This document shows, one piece after another, positions 7,805 through 15,018 of a stretch of DNA of 15,773 nt (within the stretch, counting starts at the first letter, position 1; each line of letters begins with the position of its first letter). The position numbers were made by a program, and so were the translations under genes. Source of the stretch: Methylococcaceae bacterium (lineage in GTDB: Bacteria; Pseudomonadota; Gammaproteobacteria; Methylococcales; Methylococcaceae); assembly GCA_012026715.1 (NCBI GenBank), contig VEPB01000013.1:1-15773 (forward strand). Reading direction: 5' to 3'. The notes beneath the pieces are model-generated. The model did not search any database, was not told where the DNA came from, and saw only the letters and a list, made by a program, of their open reading frames with translations.

Positions 7805-9781
7805 TCAGCTTGCCGCGACGACTCCGGCCCCCTCCGAGGCTTCGGCACGCCTGCCCATCAGCCGGTAGCGGCGATCGCTGACCGCCAGGGCGCCGCCGGC
7901 CATCATGAAGAGCCCCCCCAACCAGACCCAACGCATGAACGGCTTGTAATAGACCCGGACGCTCCAGGCACCCTTGTCCAGCGGCTCGCCCATGGCCACG
8001 TAAAGATCCCGCAGCAGCCCCGGACTGATGGCCGCCTCGGTCATGGTGTTGCGCTGCACCTTATAATTGCGCTTTTGTGGCGCCAGTTCGGCGATGACGC
8101 TGTCGCCCTTGAGCACCTGAAAGCTGCCCTCCTTGGCGCGGTAATTGGGTCCGACGACATCCTTGACGCCCTGGAAACGGAACGCGTAAGGCCCCAACTC
8201 CACCGATTCGCCCGGCGCCAGTTTCACGGTCTTCTCCTGACTGTAATGATTGGAGATCACCACGCCCACCAGAAACACCGCGGCGCCCAGGTGGGCAAGG
8301 GTCATGCCGTAGACGCTGGGCGACTGCGCCCGCAGTCCATCCCAGAAGTTCGCCCGCAGCTTCACCCGCGAGTACAGCGACAAGCCGGCGCTACCCACCA
8401 GCCAGAGGGCCATGGAAAGCCCTGCCATGGTCACGAAATCGCTGCGGTCCAGCAGCGTCACCACCAGCACGATGCCCAGCACCAGGCTGGCTTCGAACAC
8501 ATAGGCGACCCGCTTCACCAGCGCCTTGATGTCACCCTGGCGCCAGGGGACCATGGGCGCCATGCCCGCCAGCAGGAAGATGGGAGCCATCACCGGCGCG
8601 AACACCGCCGTGAAATAGGGCGGCCCGACCGAAATCTTGCCCAGTCCCAAGGCATCCAGCAGCAGCGGGTAAAGCGTGCCCAACAGGACGCTGGCAGCCG
8701 CGACCACAAGCAGGATGTTGTTGACCAGCAATAGATTCTCCTTGGAGAACAGGGTGTAGTGGGCGCTGTCCTTCACCGTCGGCGCCCGCAGTGCGTAGAG
8801 GGTCAGCGAACCGCCCACCACCACCGCCAGGAAGATAAGGATGAACAAACCGCGGGCCGGATCGGAGGCAAAGGCGTGGACCGAGGTCAGCACGCCGGAA
8901 CGAACCAGGAAAGTGCCCAGCAGGCTGAGCGAAAAGGCGAAGATCGCCAGCAGCACGGTCCAGGTTTTGAAGGCGCCGCGCTTTTCGGTGACGGCCAGCG
9001 AATGGATCAGCGCGGTCGCCACCAGCCACGGCATGAAGGAGGCGTTTTCCACCGGATCCCAGAACCACCAGCCGCCCCAGCCCAATTCGTAATAGGCCCA
9101 CCAGGACCCCACCACGATGCCGAAGGTGAGAAAAATCCAGGCCACCAGGGTCCAGGGCCTCGACCAGCGCGCCCAGGCCGAATCCAGCGAGCCGCCCAGC
9201 AGCGCCGCGATCGCGAAGCTGAAGGCCACGCTCAAGCCCACATAGCCCATGTACAACATGGGCGGGTGGATGGTCATGCCGAAATCCTGCAGCAGCGGAT
9301 TCAGATCATTACCCTCAGGCGGCGCCGGCACGATGCGCTCGAACGGATTGGACGTGGTCAGGATGAACAGTTGAATGCCGATGCTGACCAGACCCATGAC
9401 GCCCAGCACCCGTGCCAGCATTTCATCGCTGAGGCTGCGGCTGAACAGGGTCACGGCGAAGGTCCACAGCCCCAGGATGGTGGCCCACAGCAGCATGGAG
9501 CCCTCGTGGGCGCCCCACACCGCCGCGATGCGGTAATAGGTCGGCAGCGAGGAATTGGAATTGGTGGCCACGTAGGTCACCGAGAAATCGTTCTGGATGA
9601 AGCTGATTTCCAGGCAGACGAAGGCGGTCAGCAAAAACAGGAATTGCGCGCGCGCCGCGGGTTTTGCAATGGCCATCCACACCGGCACGCCCTGCTGGGC
9701 GCCGGCCAGGGGAAAACCGGCCTGCAGCAGTGCCATCATGAACGCCATGATGAGAGCGATATGTCCGAGTTCGGCGGTCAT
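7805..9781 (-). CDS. ccmF: CcmF, heme lyase subunit of cytochrome c maturation system I
   Basis: This 658-residue polytopic membrane protein takes heme from holo-CcmE and attaches it to apocytochrome c. The WWD heme-handling motif is at 235-253 (WGGWWFWDPVENASFMPWL). Periplasmic histidines that would ligand heme fit His172 (in IHPPMLYMGY) and His260 (ALIHS). A large periplasmic loop near the C-terminus (about 510-610) precedes the last membrane helix, as expected. Length matches the family (about 640-660). The start ATG 9779-9781 overlaps the ccmE stop as ATGA and has AAGGA about 9 bases upstream. Confidence 0.97.
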   Translation of the reverse strand: MTAELGHIALIMAFMMALLQAGFPLAGAQQGVPVWMAIAKPAARAQFLFLLTAFVCLEISFIQNDFSVTYVATNSNSSLPTYYRIAAVWGAHEGSMLLWATILGLWTFAVTLFSRSLSDEMLARVLGVMGLVSIGIQLFILTTSNPFERIVPAPPEGNDLNPLLQDFGMTIHPPMLYMGYVGLSVAFSFAIAALLGGSLDSAWARWSRPWTLVAWIFLTFGIVVGSWWAYYELGWGGWWFWDPVENASFMPWLVATALIHSLAVTEKRGAFKTWTVLLAIFAFSLSLLGTFLVRSGVLTSVHAFASDPARGLFILIFLAVVVGGSLTLYALRAPTVKDSAHYTLFSKENLLLVNNILLVVAAASVLLGTLYPLLLDALGLGKISVGPPYFTAVFAPVMAPIFLLAGMAPMVPWRQGDIKALVKRVAYVFEASLVLGIVLVVTLLDRSDFVTMAGLSMALWLVGSAGLSLYSRVKLRANFWDGLRAQSPSVYGMTLAHLGAAVFLVGVVISNHYSQEKTVKLAPGESVELGPYAFRFQGVKDVVGPNYRAKEGSFQVLKGDSVIAELAPQKRNYKVQRNTMTEAAISPGLLRDLYVAMGEPLDKGAWSVRVYYKPFMRWVWLGGLFMMAGGALAVSDRRYRLMGRRAEASEGAGVVAAS

Positions 9782-10230
9782 TTCTGGAAGTCCTTATAGT
9801 TGATGGGCATTTGGCCGGTTTTCTTGAGTGCGTCCCCAACCTCGGGCGGCATGTAGTTCTCGTCATGCTTGGCCAACACCTCGGAGGCGACGAAAGTCCC
9901 CTGTTCGTTCATCTGGCCGATGGAAATGATCCCTTGGCCCTCGCGGAACAGGTCCGGCAGAATTCCGGAATAGGTGACTGGCACGGTCGCGGCGCCATCG
10001 GTCACGTCGAATTTCACGTCGACGCCGTCCATGCGCTTGACGCTGCCCTGCACCACCAGACCACCCACCCGGAATGGATAGCCCTTGGGCGCCTCGCCGT
10101 TGCTCACCTGAGAGGGGGTATAGAAATACAGCAGATTCTTCTGGAAAGCGGTCAGGCCCAGAAAGGCGGCGACGGCGACCCCTGCGATCACGGCGCCGAC
10201 CATCACCATGCGGCGTTGGCGCGGCGTCAT
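9778..10230 (-). CDS. ccmE: CcmE, periplasmic heme chaperone
   Basis: The 150-residue protein has an N-terminal membrane anchor (about 8-27) and a periplasmic OB-fold that binds heme covalently and carries it to CcmF. The key motif is AKHDENYMPPE: His122 is the covalent heme attachment residue and Tyr126, four residues later, the axial ligand of the HxxxY class. Start ATG 10228-10230 overlaps the ccmD stop by four bases and follows a run of G residues that can serve as ribosome site. Length and layout are normal for the family. Confidence 0.96.
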   Translation of the reverse strand: MTPRQRRMVMVGAVIAGVAVAAFLGLTAFQKNLLYFYTPSQVSNGEAPKGYPFRVGGLVVQGSVKRMDGVDVKFDVTDGAATVPVTYSGILPDLFREGQGIISIGQMNEQGTFVASEVLAKHDENYMPPEVGDALKKTGQMPINYKDFQK

Positions 10231-10400
10231 GATAGCCCCCCACCCGCTTGGCGCCGGGCGCGCTTGAGGTTCTGCTCGATTTCGGCCTGGCGCCGAATCG
10301 GGATGACGAAGTTAACGATCAGAACCACCATGACCAACCCGTAGGATGGCCAAACGAACTGGGCATAACCGCCCATGGACAAAAAATCTTGCAGCGACAT
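10227..10400 (-). CDS. ccmD: CcmD, small heme-exporter membrane protein
   Basis: This 57-residue gene is short and easily missed. The product begins MSLQDFLSMGGYAQFVWPSY, followed by a single hydrophobic helix (about 21-34, GLVMVVLIVNFVIP) and a basic tail. This is the standard CcmD pattern, including the Gly-Gly-Tyr and Tyr-x2-Val/Met region and an Arg/Lys-rich cytoplasmic end. CcmD stabilises CcmC-CcmE and releases holo-CcmE from CcmABC. The stop overlaps the ccmE start as ATGA. ccmD is the first gene of the operon here, and no ccmC precedes it. The ATG at 10398-10400 lacks a strong ribosome site; GGAG lies about 14 bases upstream. Confidence 0.9.
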   Translation of the reverse strand: MSLQDFLSMGGYAQFVWPSYGLVMVVLIVNFVIPIRRQAEIEQNLKRARRQAGGGLS

Positions 10401-10466
10401 GAGGACGCGATACTCCGGAAAAACTTGAAGGAGGGATGAGCTTAATGGCCTGCCGGCACGCCGTGT

Positions 10467-10503
10467 TGCGGATCAGATTACAGAATAACGACCGAAAAGT
10501 CAG
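10467..10503 (-). promoter_or_regulatory. Possible sigma-70 promoter for the ccmD-ampG operon
   Basis: On the minus strand CTGACT (10503-10498) and TAATCT (10480-10475) are spaced by 17 bases and match the consensus at 4 and 3 positions of 6. Transcription would start near 10467, giving a leader of about 66 bases. The whole gap 10401-10581 holds no other gene that I can support. The match is weak; location upstream of the first ccm gene is the main argument. Confidence 0.3.
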
Positions 10504-10581
10504 GGCAAGGCCCAAAGCTGCCGGCGCCGTATGAGACCACCGCTCGCAGAATCCGTTGCAAACCCCGCGCCACCGTCTCCG

Positions 10582-11157
10582 TCAAGCTGCCGACGGTTCG
10601 CGGCGAATGGTCAAAAGGCGTTGGGAAAATGGCCCGATGTCTTCATGGTGAAGCTGAAACCGGCCGGTCCGGCGATCCGCGAAGTAGTGCCGCAGAGACC
10701 GGTAGACGGTCTCGAACGACAACTCCTCCCAGGGAATCTCGTGCTCGTGGAACAGCCGGGTTTCCAGGCTTTCGGCGCCAGGATGGAAACTTTCGTCGAG
10801 CATGTCGGCGCGATAGAACACATAGACCTGGGACAAGTGCGGCAAGCTGAACACCGCATACAGTGCGGCGATCTCCACCACCACGTTGGCCTCCTCCAAC
10901 GCCTCCCGGCGCGCCGCGTAGGCCAGGGTCTCGCCTTCCTCCATGAAACCGGCCGGCAAGGTCCAGTAGCCTCGGCGAGGATCGATGGCGCGGCGGCACA
11001 GCAACAGCCGGTCACCCCACACCGGCAGACAACCGGCGATGATCTTGGGATTTCGGTAGTGGATGGTGCCGCAGGAGTCGCAGATGTCGCGGGGATGATC
11101 ATCCCCCGCAGGAACTCCCCGTCGCACCGGGGCGCCGCACTCGCTGCAGTAGTTCAC
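10582..11157 (-). CDS. Nudix hydrolase with N-terminal zinc ribbon
   Basis: The 191-residue protein begins directly with a zinc ribbon (Cys4, Cys7, Cys26, Cys29), followed by a Nudix domain. The Nudix box runs 70-92: Gly70, Glu76, then REALEE at 84-89, which supplies the metal-binding glutamates. The usual glycine after the last glutamate is replaced by Ala-Asn. The zinc ribbon plus Nudix arrangement resembles NADH/NUDT-type pyrophosphatases, so a nucleoside-diphosphate-linked substrate is likely, but the exact one cannot be read from sequence. It starts with GTG (11155-11157), 6 bases after the rsd stop, with no clear ribosome site, so coupling to rsd is probable. An ATG start would cut into the zinc ribbon. 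Confidence 0.88.
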   Translation of the reverse strand: MNYCSECGAPVRRGVPAGDDHPRDICDSCGTIHYRNPKIIAGCLPVWGDRLLLCRRAIDPRRGYWTLPAGFMEEGETLAYAARREALEEANVVVEIAALYAVFSLPHLSQVYVFYRADMLDESFHPGAESLETRLFHEHEIPWEELSFETVYRSLRHYFADRRTGRFQLHHEDIGPFSQRLLTIRREPSAA

Positions 11158-11163
11158 CGCGGC

Positions 11164-11607
11164 TCAGGCGGTCATGGTCCCGATCAACCGATCTTCCAGT
11201 TCGAATCGTACCGCCAAGGCCTCGCCGAGCCGCGACAGGTCGTCGATCAAATTGCGCCGCAGCGAGTTACCGTCCAGCTTCTCGTAATTGTCGTTGAACG
11301 ACACCGCCGCATCGGTGGTCTGCGCGATCTGCGGGTAGATTTCCTCCGCCACCGCCAGCACCTTGCGGCGTCGCTCGCTGCCGTCCAGCAGGCGCTGGTA
11401 GACTCCGAAATGTCCCAGCGAAATGTAATCGATGAGAACCTGGCAGAATTGCTGCACCATGATCTCTACCGGCTGTTCGTCGGTAAACGGCTTCATATCG
11501 GCGATTTTGCCGTAGATCGCCCAGACATCCCGACGTTCTTCCAACAACTCCGAGATCAGCTTGTTGGTCTGCTGTCGCCGCTCGGATACGCTTTGTTCTC
11601 TTATCAT
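11164..11607 (-). CDS. rsd: Rsd/AlgQ family regulator of sigma-70
   Basis: The 147-residue helical protein matches the Rsd/AlgQ family. It has FCQVLIDYISLGHFGVYQRLL at 54-74, FNDNYEKLDG at 104-113 and LGEALAVRFELEDRLI at 127-142. These proteins bind region 4 of the housekeeping sigma factor and favour alternative sigma factors in stationary phase; AlgQ also affects alginate and virulence genes in Pseudomonas. Length is slightly below the usual 155-160, with a short C-terminus. The frame is open back to 11712, but I choose ATG 11605-11607: the family homology begins just after it, and a plausible promoter lies 39-67 bases upstream. The ribosome site is weak (GAG). Confidence 0.9.
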   Translation of the reverse strand: MIREQSVSERRQQTNKLISELLEERRDVWAIYGKIADMKPFTDEQPVEIMVQQFCQVLIDYISLGHFGVYQRLLDGSERRRKVLAVAEEIYPQIAQTTDAAVSFNDNYEKLDGNSLRRNLIDDLSRLGEALAVRFELEDRLIGTMTA

Positions 11608-11638
11608 GGCTCGAATCTTGATTAAGACAATGATTCCG

Positions 11639-11674
11639 GCGCCATACTTTATGCCATCTGAGAAACCATAACAA
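11639..11674 (-). promoter_or_regulatory. Candidate rsd promoter
   Basis: On the minus strand TTGTTA (11674-11669) and TAAAGT (11651-11646) are separated by exactly 17 bases, each matching the sigma-70 consensus at 4 of 6. A transcript start near 11639 would give a leader of about 32 bases to the ATG at 11607, which also supports the short start. Confidence 0.45.
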
Positions 11675-11675
11675 T

Positions 11676-11691
11676 CGCCGCAACTGCGGCG
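11676..11691. repeat. Small inverted repeat between the rsd and purD promoters
   Basis: CGCCGC and GCGGCG flank AACT, a perfect 6-bp stem with a four-base loop. It sits just upstream of the rsd -35 candidate and about 30 bases upstream of the purD -10. It has no T-run, so it is more likely an operator-like site or chance GC structure than a terminator. It does not match the PurR operator consensus. Confidence 0.35.
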
Positions 11692-11721
11692 CCGACGGGC
11701 GACGGCGTGCACGCGCGACCT

Positions 11722-11727
11722 TATAAT
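11722..11727 (+). promoter_or_regulatory. purD -10 element
   Basis: A perfect TATAAT lies 35 bases before the purD ATG, predicting a leader of about 28 bases. No recognisable -35 lies 16-18 bases upstream, where the DNA is GC-rich, so an activator or a weak -35 may be used. Confidence 0.55.
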
Positions 11728-11761
11728 GGTCCGGTCACGACATCCAACATAAGGTTAAGGA

Positions 11762-13045
11762 ATGAATGTACTCATCGTGGGCAATGGCGGACGCGAACAC
11801 GCGCTGGCCTGGAAAACCGCGCAGTCGCCGCTGGTGGGCAAGGTCTTCGTAGCGCCCGGCAACGCCGGAACCGCGCTGGAGCCGGGGGTCGAGAACATCC
11901 CCATCGCCGCGGACGACATCGTGGCCTTGCGCTATTTCGCCCAGGAACGCGGCGTAGGCTTGGTCATCGTGGGCCCTGAGGCGCCGCTGGTGGCCGGTAT
12001 CGTCGATGAATTCCGGGCCGCCGGCCTCAAGTGCTTCGGTCCGACCCGCCAGGCCGCGCAACTGGAAGGCTCCAAGGCTTTTTGTAAGGATTTTCTTGCC
12101 CGCCACGGCATTCCCAGCGCCGAGTATCAGACTTTTACCCGGGTCACCGATGCCGTCGCCTACATCCGACAGCGCGGTGCCCCCATCGTGGTCAAGGCGG
12201 ACGGGCTGGCCGCCGGCAAAGGCGTGGTCGTCGCGGCCACCGAACAGGAGGCCATCGCCGCCGTGGAGCAGATGCTGTCCGGCAATGTCTTCGGCAGCGC
12301 CGGACACCGGGTCATCATCGAGGAATTCCTGGAGGGCGAGGAAGCCAGCTTCATCGTCATGGCCGATGGCCTCAACGCCCTGGCCATGGCCACTTCGCAG
12401 GATCACAAGGCCCGCGATGACGGCGATACCGGCCCCAACACCGGTGGCATGGGCGCCTATTCGCCGGCGCCGGTGGTCACGCCCGATATCCACGCCCGAG
12501 TCATGCGCGAAGTCATTCACCCCACCCTGGCCGGCATGGCGGCCGACGGCGTCCCCTATACCGGATTCCTCTACGCCGGACTGATGATCGCCCGCGACGG
12601 TTCGGTCAAGGTGCTGGAATTCAACTGTCGTTTCGGCGATCCGGAAACCCAGCCCATCATGATGCGGCTGAAGAGCGATCTGGTCGGCCTGTGCCTGGCG
12701 GCGCTGGACCAGAAGCTGGATGTGGCTCCCATCGAATGGGACGCCCGCCCCGCCCTTGGGGTGGTGATGGCGGCCGGCGGCTATCCCTTCGATTACCCCA
12801 AGAATGACATCATCGAAGGACTCCCGGTGGGCGATAACGTGGAAACCAAGGTGTTTCATGCAGGTACCAAGCGCCAGGGCGACCAGATCGTCACCGCCGG
12901 CGGCCGGGTGCTGTGCGCCTGCGCCGTGGGCGGCACCGTCCAGGATGCCCAGCGCAAGGCCTACCAACTGGTCAACAGCATCAGTTGGCCGGGGGCTTAC
13001 TTCCGCACCGACATCGGCCATCGGGCCATCAACCGGAGCGCCTGA
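11762..13045 (+). CDS. purD: Phosphoribosylamine-glycine ligase (GAR synthetase)
   Basis: The 427-residue enzyme joins glycine to 5-phosphoribosylamine using ATP, the second step of de novo purine synthesis, in the cytoplasm. It is an ATP-grasp protein. The N-terminal domain begins MNVLIVGNGGREHAL. The ATP-binding loop KADGLAAGKGV is at about 145-155, GPNTGGMGAYSP is in the central region, and FNCRFGDPETQ carries the metal and ATP ligands. Length matches E. coli PurD (429). The start has AAGG at 11751-11754, 7 bases upstream. It is not beside purH here, which is a common partner elsewhere. Instead it heads a unit with an AlkB-like gene whose ribosome site overlaps the purD stop. Confidence 0.97.
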   Translation: MNVLIVGNGGREHALAWKTAQSPLVGKVFVAPGNAGTALEPGVENIPIAADDIVALRYFAQERGVGLVIVGPEAPLVAGIVDEFRAAGLKCFGPTRQAAQLEGSKAFCKDFLARHGIPSAEYQTFTRVTDAVAYIRQRGAPIVVKADGLAAGKGVVVAATEQEAIAAVEQMLSGNVFGSAGHRVIIEEFLEGEEASFIVMADGLNALAMATSQDHKARDDGDTGPNTGGMGAYSPAPVVTPDIHARVMREVIHPTLAGMAADGVPYTGFLYAGLMIARDGSVKVLEFNCRFGDPETQPIMMRLKSDLVGLCLAALDQKLDVAPIEWDARPALGVVMAAGGYPFDYPKNDIIEGLPVGDNVETKVFHAGTKRQGDQIVTAGGRVLCACAVGGTVQDAQRKAYQLVNSISWPGAYFRTDIGHRAINRSA

Positions 13046-13053
13046 AGGACGTC

Positions 13054-13662
13054 ATGGCGAGTCCGCAGGCGCTCGGCTCCGACAACCTGGCGGAACGCGA
13101 CGGCGAATTGTACTACCAGGCCGGATTCCTCGATGCCGCCGAAGCGGACCACGCATTGCAGGTATTGCAGGGGGAAATGGCCTGGGACCAGGAGGTGGTG
13201 ACCATCGTCGGCCGCAGAATCCAGGTTCCCCGCCTAGTGGCCTGGCACGGCGACCCGGAGGCCATCTACCGCTATTCCGGCCTGAACCATCTCCCCAAGC
13301 CCTGGACCCCGACCCTGCACGCACTGCGGGAACGCGTGAAGACGGTTTCGGATCTGCGCTTCAACAGCGTACTGGGTAACTGGTACCGCACCGGCGAAGA
13401 CTCCATGGGTTGGCACGCGGATCAGGAAAAATCGCTGGGGGCCAATCCCTGGATCGCCTCGGTCAGCCTGGGGGCGGAACGCTTGTTCAAACTGCGCCAC
13501 AATAGCGGCAAGCCGAGCCTGGAGCTGTTTCTCGGCCACGGCAGCCTGCTCTTGATGGGCGGCTGCCTGCAGCACCGTTGGCGCCATTGTCTGCCCAAGT
13601 CTCGCAGCGTAACCGGAGCCCGCATCAACCTGACCTTTCGGCTGATCCATCCCACGGAGTAA
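13054..13662 (+). CDS. AlkB-like 2-oxoglutarate/Fe(II) dioxygenase
   Basis: The 202-residue protein is an AlkB-family demethylase, closer in layout to the ALKBH2/ALKBH3 type than to E. coli AlkB. It would remove methyl or etheno damage from bases in DNA or RNA by oxidation. Iron ligands fit His121 and Asp123 in WHADQE and His178 in WRHCLPK. The 2-oxoglutarate and base-contact arginines fit Arg190 and Arg196 in GARINLTFR. The N-terminal part has NSVLGNWYRTGEDSMGWH, the substrate and cofactor lid region. An AAGGA ribosome site (13045-13049) overlaps the purD stop and lies 4 bases before ATG 13054, so expression is linked to purD. No adaptive-response (Ada) gene is nearby. Family assignment is strong; substrate is not settled by sequence. 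Confidence 0.93.
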   Translation: MASPQALGSDNLAERDGELYYQAGFLDAAEADHALQVLQGEMAWDQEVVTIVGRRIQVPRLVAWHGDPEAIYRYSGLNHLPKPWTPTLHALRERVKTVSDLRFNSVLGNWYRTGEDSMGWHADQEKSLGANPWIASVSLGAERLFKLRHNSGKPSLELFLGHGSLLLMGGCLQHRWRHCLPKSRSVTGARINLTFRLIHPTE

Positions 13663-13666
13663 CCCC

Positions 13667-13852
13667 ATGGGCGAAGTCGTCCGTTTCAAGAAACCCAGGG
13701 CGTCGGAAAAGCACGCCAACAAGGCCCTCTGCCGGGCCGGCTTCCATCGTTGGCAGGCGGAACCCGGCACCCCCTTCGACGTGAAGCAGGGACGGCTGGT
13801 GACGGTCTATCGCTGCCAGCGCTGCGGCATCACTCGCACGGAACTGGCATGA
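13667..13852 (+). CDS. Small zinc-ribbon-like hypothetical protein (61 aa)
   Basis: This very small basic protein has Cys22, His27, Cys50 and Cys53, arranged as LCRAGFHRW and YRCQRCG, which could bind one zinc ion in the manner of small ribbon proteins such as the DUF1660-like group. I do not know its function. It starts 4 bases after the alkB-like stop, with GGAG at 13655-13658 as ribosome site. Its stop overlaps the start of the next Nudix gene as ATGA. This tight packing, cysteine motif and codon use like its neighbours argue that it is a real gene. By context it may bind nucleic acid or assist the repair enzyme before it, but that is inference. Confidence 0.75.
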   Translation: MGEVVRFKKPRASEKHANKALCRAGFHRWQAEPGTPFDVKQGRLVTVYRCQRCGITRTELA

Positions 13853-14370
13853 ACACCGACCACGAACTGCTGTACCTGGTAGACGAACGCGACCAGGTGC
13901 TGGATTCGTGCCGACGGGGCGACGCCCACCGCCACGGCCTGCGCCACCGGGCGGTCCACATCCTGGTCACGAACTCCTCCGGCCGGGTGCTGCTGCAAAA
14001 GCGTTCGCCTCACAAGGACATCAATCCCGGCCTTTGGGATACTTCGGCGGCTGGCCATGTGGACTATGGCGAAAGTTACCGCGATTGCGCCGTTCGTGAA
14101 CTAGGCGAGGAACTTGGCATCGCCCCGTCTCCTGAACCGGCGCCCTTGTTCAAGTTAACTGCCGCGGCCGAAACCGGCTGGGAATTCGTTCAGGTCTACC
14201 TGCTGCATTGGGACGGCCCACTCCGCCCCCATTCCGGGGAAATCGACGAAGTCCGCTGGTTCGCCCCTGCCGGGATCGACCATCTCATCGTAACCGGCGA
14301 GTTACCCCTCACCCCATCATTCGTCACCATTTGGAAAACCTTTCGCGCGCAGCAGCGGTCTAATGAGTAG
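13849..14370 (+). CDS. Nudix hydrolase (YfcD-like)
   Basis: The 173-residue protein begins NTDHELLYLVDERDQVLDSC, the opening typical of YfcD/isopentenyl-diphosphate-isomerase-like Nudix proteins. The complete Nudix box is at 69-91: Gly69, Glu75, REL at 83-85, EE at 87-88, Gly90. QKRSPHKDINPGLWD (50-64) and DEVRWF (133-138) also fit that subgroup. These enzymes split a diphosphate-linked substrate; the true substrate of YfcD-type members is not well defined. The start ATG overlaps the stop of the zinc-ribbon gene by four bases, so it is the last member of the purD unit. A role in nucleotide clean-up beside the AlkB-like enzyme is suggested by context only. Confidence 0.9.
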   Translation: MNTDHELLYLVDERDQVLDSCRRGDAHRHGLRHRAVHILVTNSSGRVLLQKRSPHKDINPGLWDTSAAGHVDYGESYRDCAVRELGEELGIAPSPEPAPLFKLTAAAETGWEFVQVYLLHWDGPLRPHSGEIDEVRWFAPAGIDHLIVTGELPLTPSFVTIWKTFRAQQRSNE

Positions 14371-14444
14371 ACCCACTCTGTGTGGCGAACTTGCCTGAGG
14401 CGGCTGTGATACCGCTGTTAAACCGTGGTAAGTGGAGGTGTGTC

Positions 14445-14945
14445 ATGACCGACAAAGAAACCCAAGTCACCGTCACTAACAAAGATCTGCAAACGCCGCA
14501 TCGCCCGAGTGCGTTGACTGCGTTCGACGAAATGGACCGATGGTTTGACGATGTTTTCCCGCGCAACTGGATGCAGCCGTTCTTCCGCCGCGGCTGGCCG
14601 GATCTGGAAACGGCTTTCGGCGGCAAAACACCCAGGGTCGACGTGATCGATCGGGAAACTGAGGTGGTGGTACGGGCAGAATTGCCCGGTGTTGCCAAAG
14701 AAGACCTGGAGGTGTCGCTCAGCGATAACCTGCTGACCATTACCGCCCGGACCCGCCATGAGGAAACCGAGGAAAAGGGCCGGTATCACCGGCGCGAGAT
14801 CACCAGCGGGGAATTCCGGAGATCGGTGCGGTTGCCGGCTGACGTCGAGGGCGAGCAGACCAAGGCCAGCTTCAAGGATGGCGTGCTGGAACTGGTCGCA
14901 CCCAAGATGGCCGCGGCAGTGCGCCACACCATCAAGGTCGAATGA
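14445..14945 (+). CDS. Hsp20 small heat-shock protein (alpha-crystallin family)
   Basis: The 166-residue chaperone binds unfolding proteins and holds them for refolding. A variable N-terminal arm (1-60, with FDEMDRWFDDVF typical of the family) precedes the alpha-crystallin domain (about 62-154), which holds PRVDVIDRETEVVVRAELPGV, LSDNLLTI and ASFKDGVLEL. The tail ends IKVE, an I-x-V form of the oligomerising IXI motif. The frame is open further upstream through a GTG at 14382, but ATG 14445 is the start because GGAGGTG (14434-14440) lies 4 bases before it. The 74-base gap after the Nudix gene should hold its promoter. I see no convincing sigma-32 site (only a partial CTTGCC at 14390-14395), so heat control is unproven. 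Confidence 0.94.
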   Translation: MTDKETQVTVTNKDLQTPHRPSALTAFDEMDRWFDDVFPRNWMQPFFRRGWPDLETAFGGKTPRVDVIDRETEVVVRAELPGVAKEDLEVSLSDNLLTITARTRHEETEEKGRYHRREITSGEFRRSVRLPADVEGEQTKASFKDGVLELVAPKMAAAVRHTIKVE

Positions 14946-14984
14946 CCGCGTGGGATTGAACAACGCGGGAAGCGGTGCTCCTAG

Positions 14985-15015
14985 TGGATAAGCCGAGATA
15001 ATCGGCGACTATCCA
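14985..15015 (+). repeat. Imperfect hairpin in the hsp20 3' region
   Basis: TGGATA (14985-14990) pairs with TATCCA (15010-15015), and inside it GCCGA (14992-14996) pairs with TCGGC (15002-15006) around a GATAA loop. It lies directly before the terminator stem, giving two hairpins in series after hsp20. It may protect the transcript end or be part of a released 3' RNA fragment. Confidence 0.55.
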
Positions 15016-15018
15016 TTC

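Noticed and set aside
8759..9799. A 346-codon plus-strand open frame opposite ccmF
   Set aside because: The translation is rich in Gln, His, Arg and Gly, as usual for the complement of a membrane protein gene, and has no family resemblance.
10505..10515. Short GGGC-CTT-GCCC hairpin downstream of the zinc-ribbon Nudix gene as a terminator
   Set aside because: The stem is only 4 bp and the following T-run is short and displaced, so it is too weak to call.
11735..13021. A 428-codon open frame on the minus strand opposite purD
   Set aside because: It lies almost entirely antisense to a certain purD gene, has no recognisable domain and no ribosome site. Long antisense frames are expected in GC-rich DNA.
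14371..14444. RNA thermometer or sigma-32 promoter before hsp20
   Set aside because: A five-base pairing between CCACT (14373-14377) and AGTGG (14431-14435) is too short, there is no four-U or ROSE pattern, and only a partial -35-like CTTGCC is seen.
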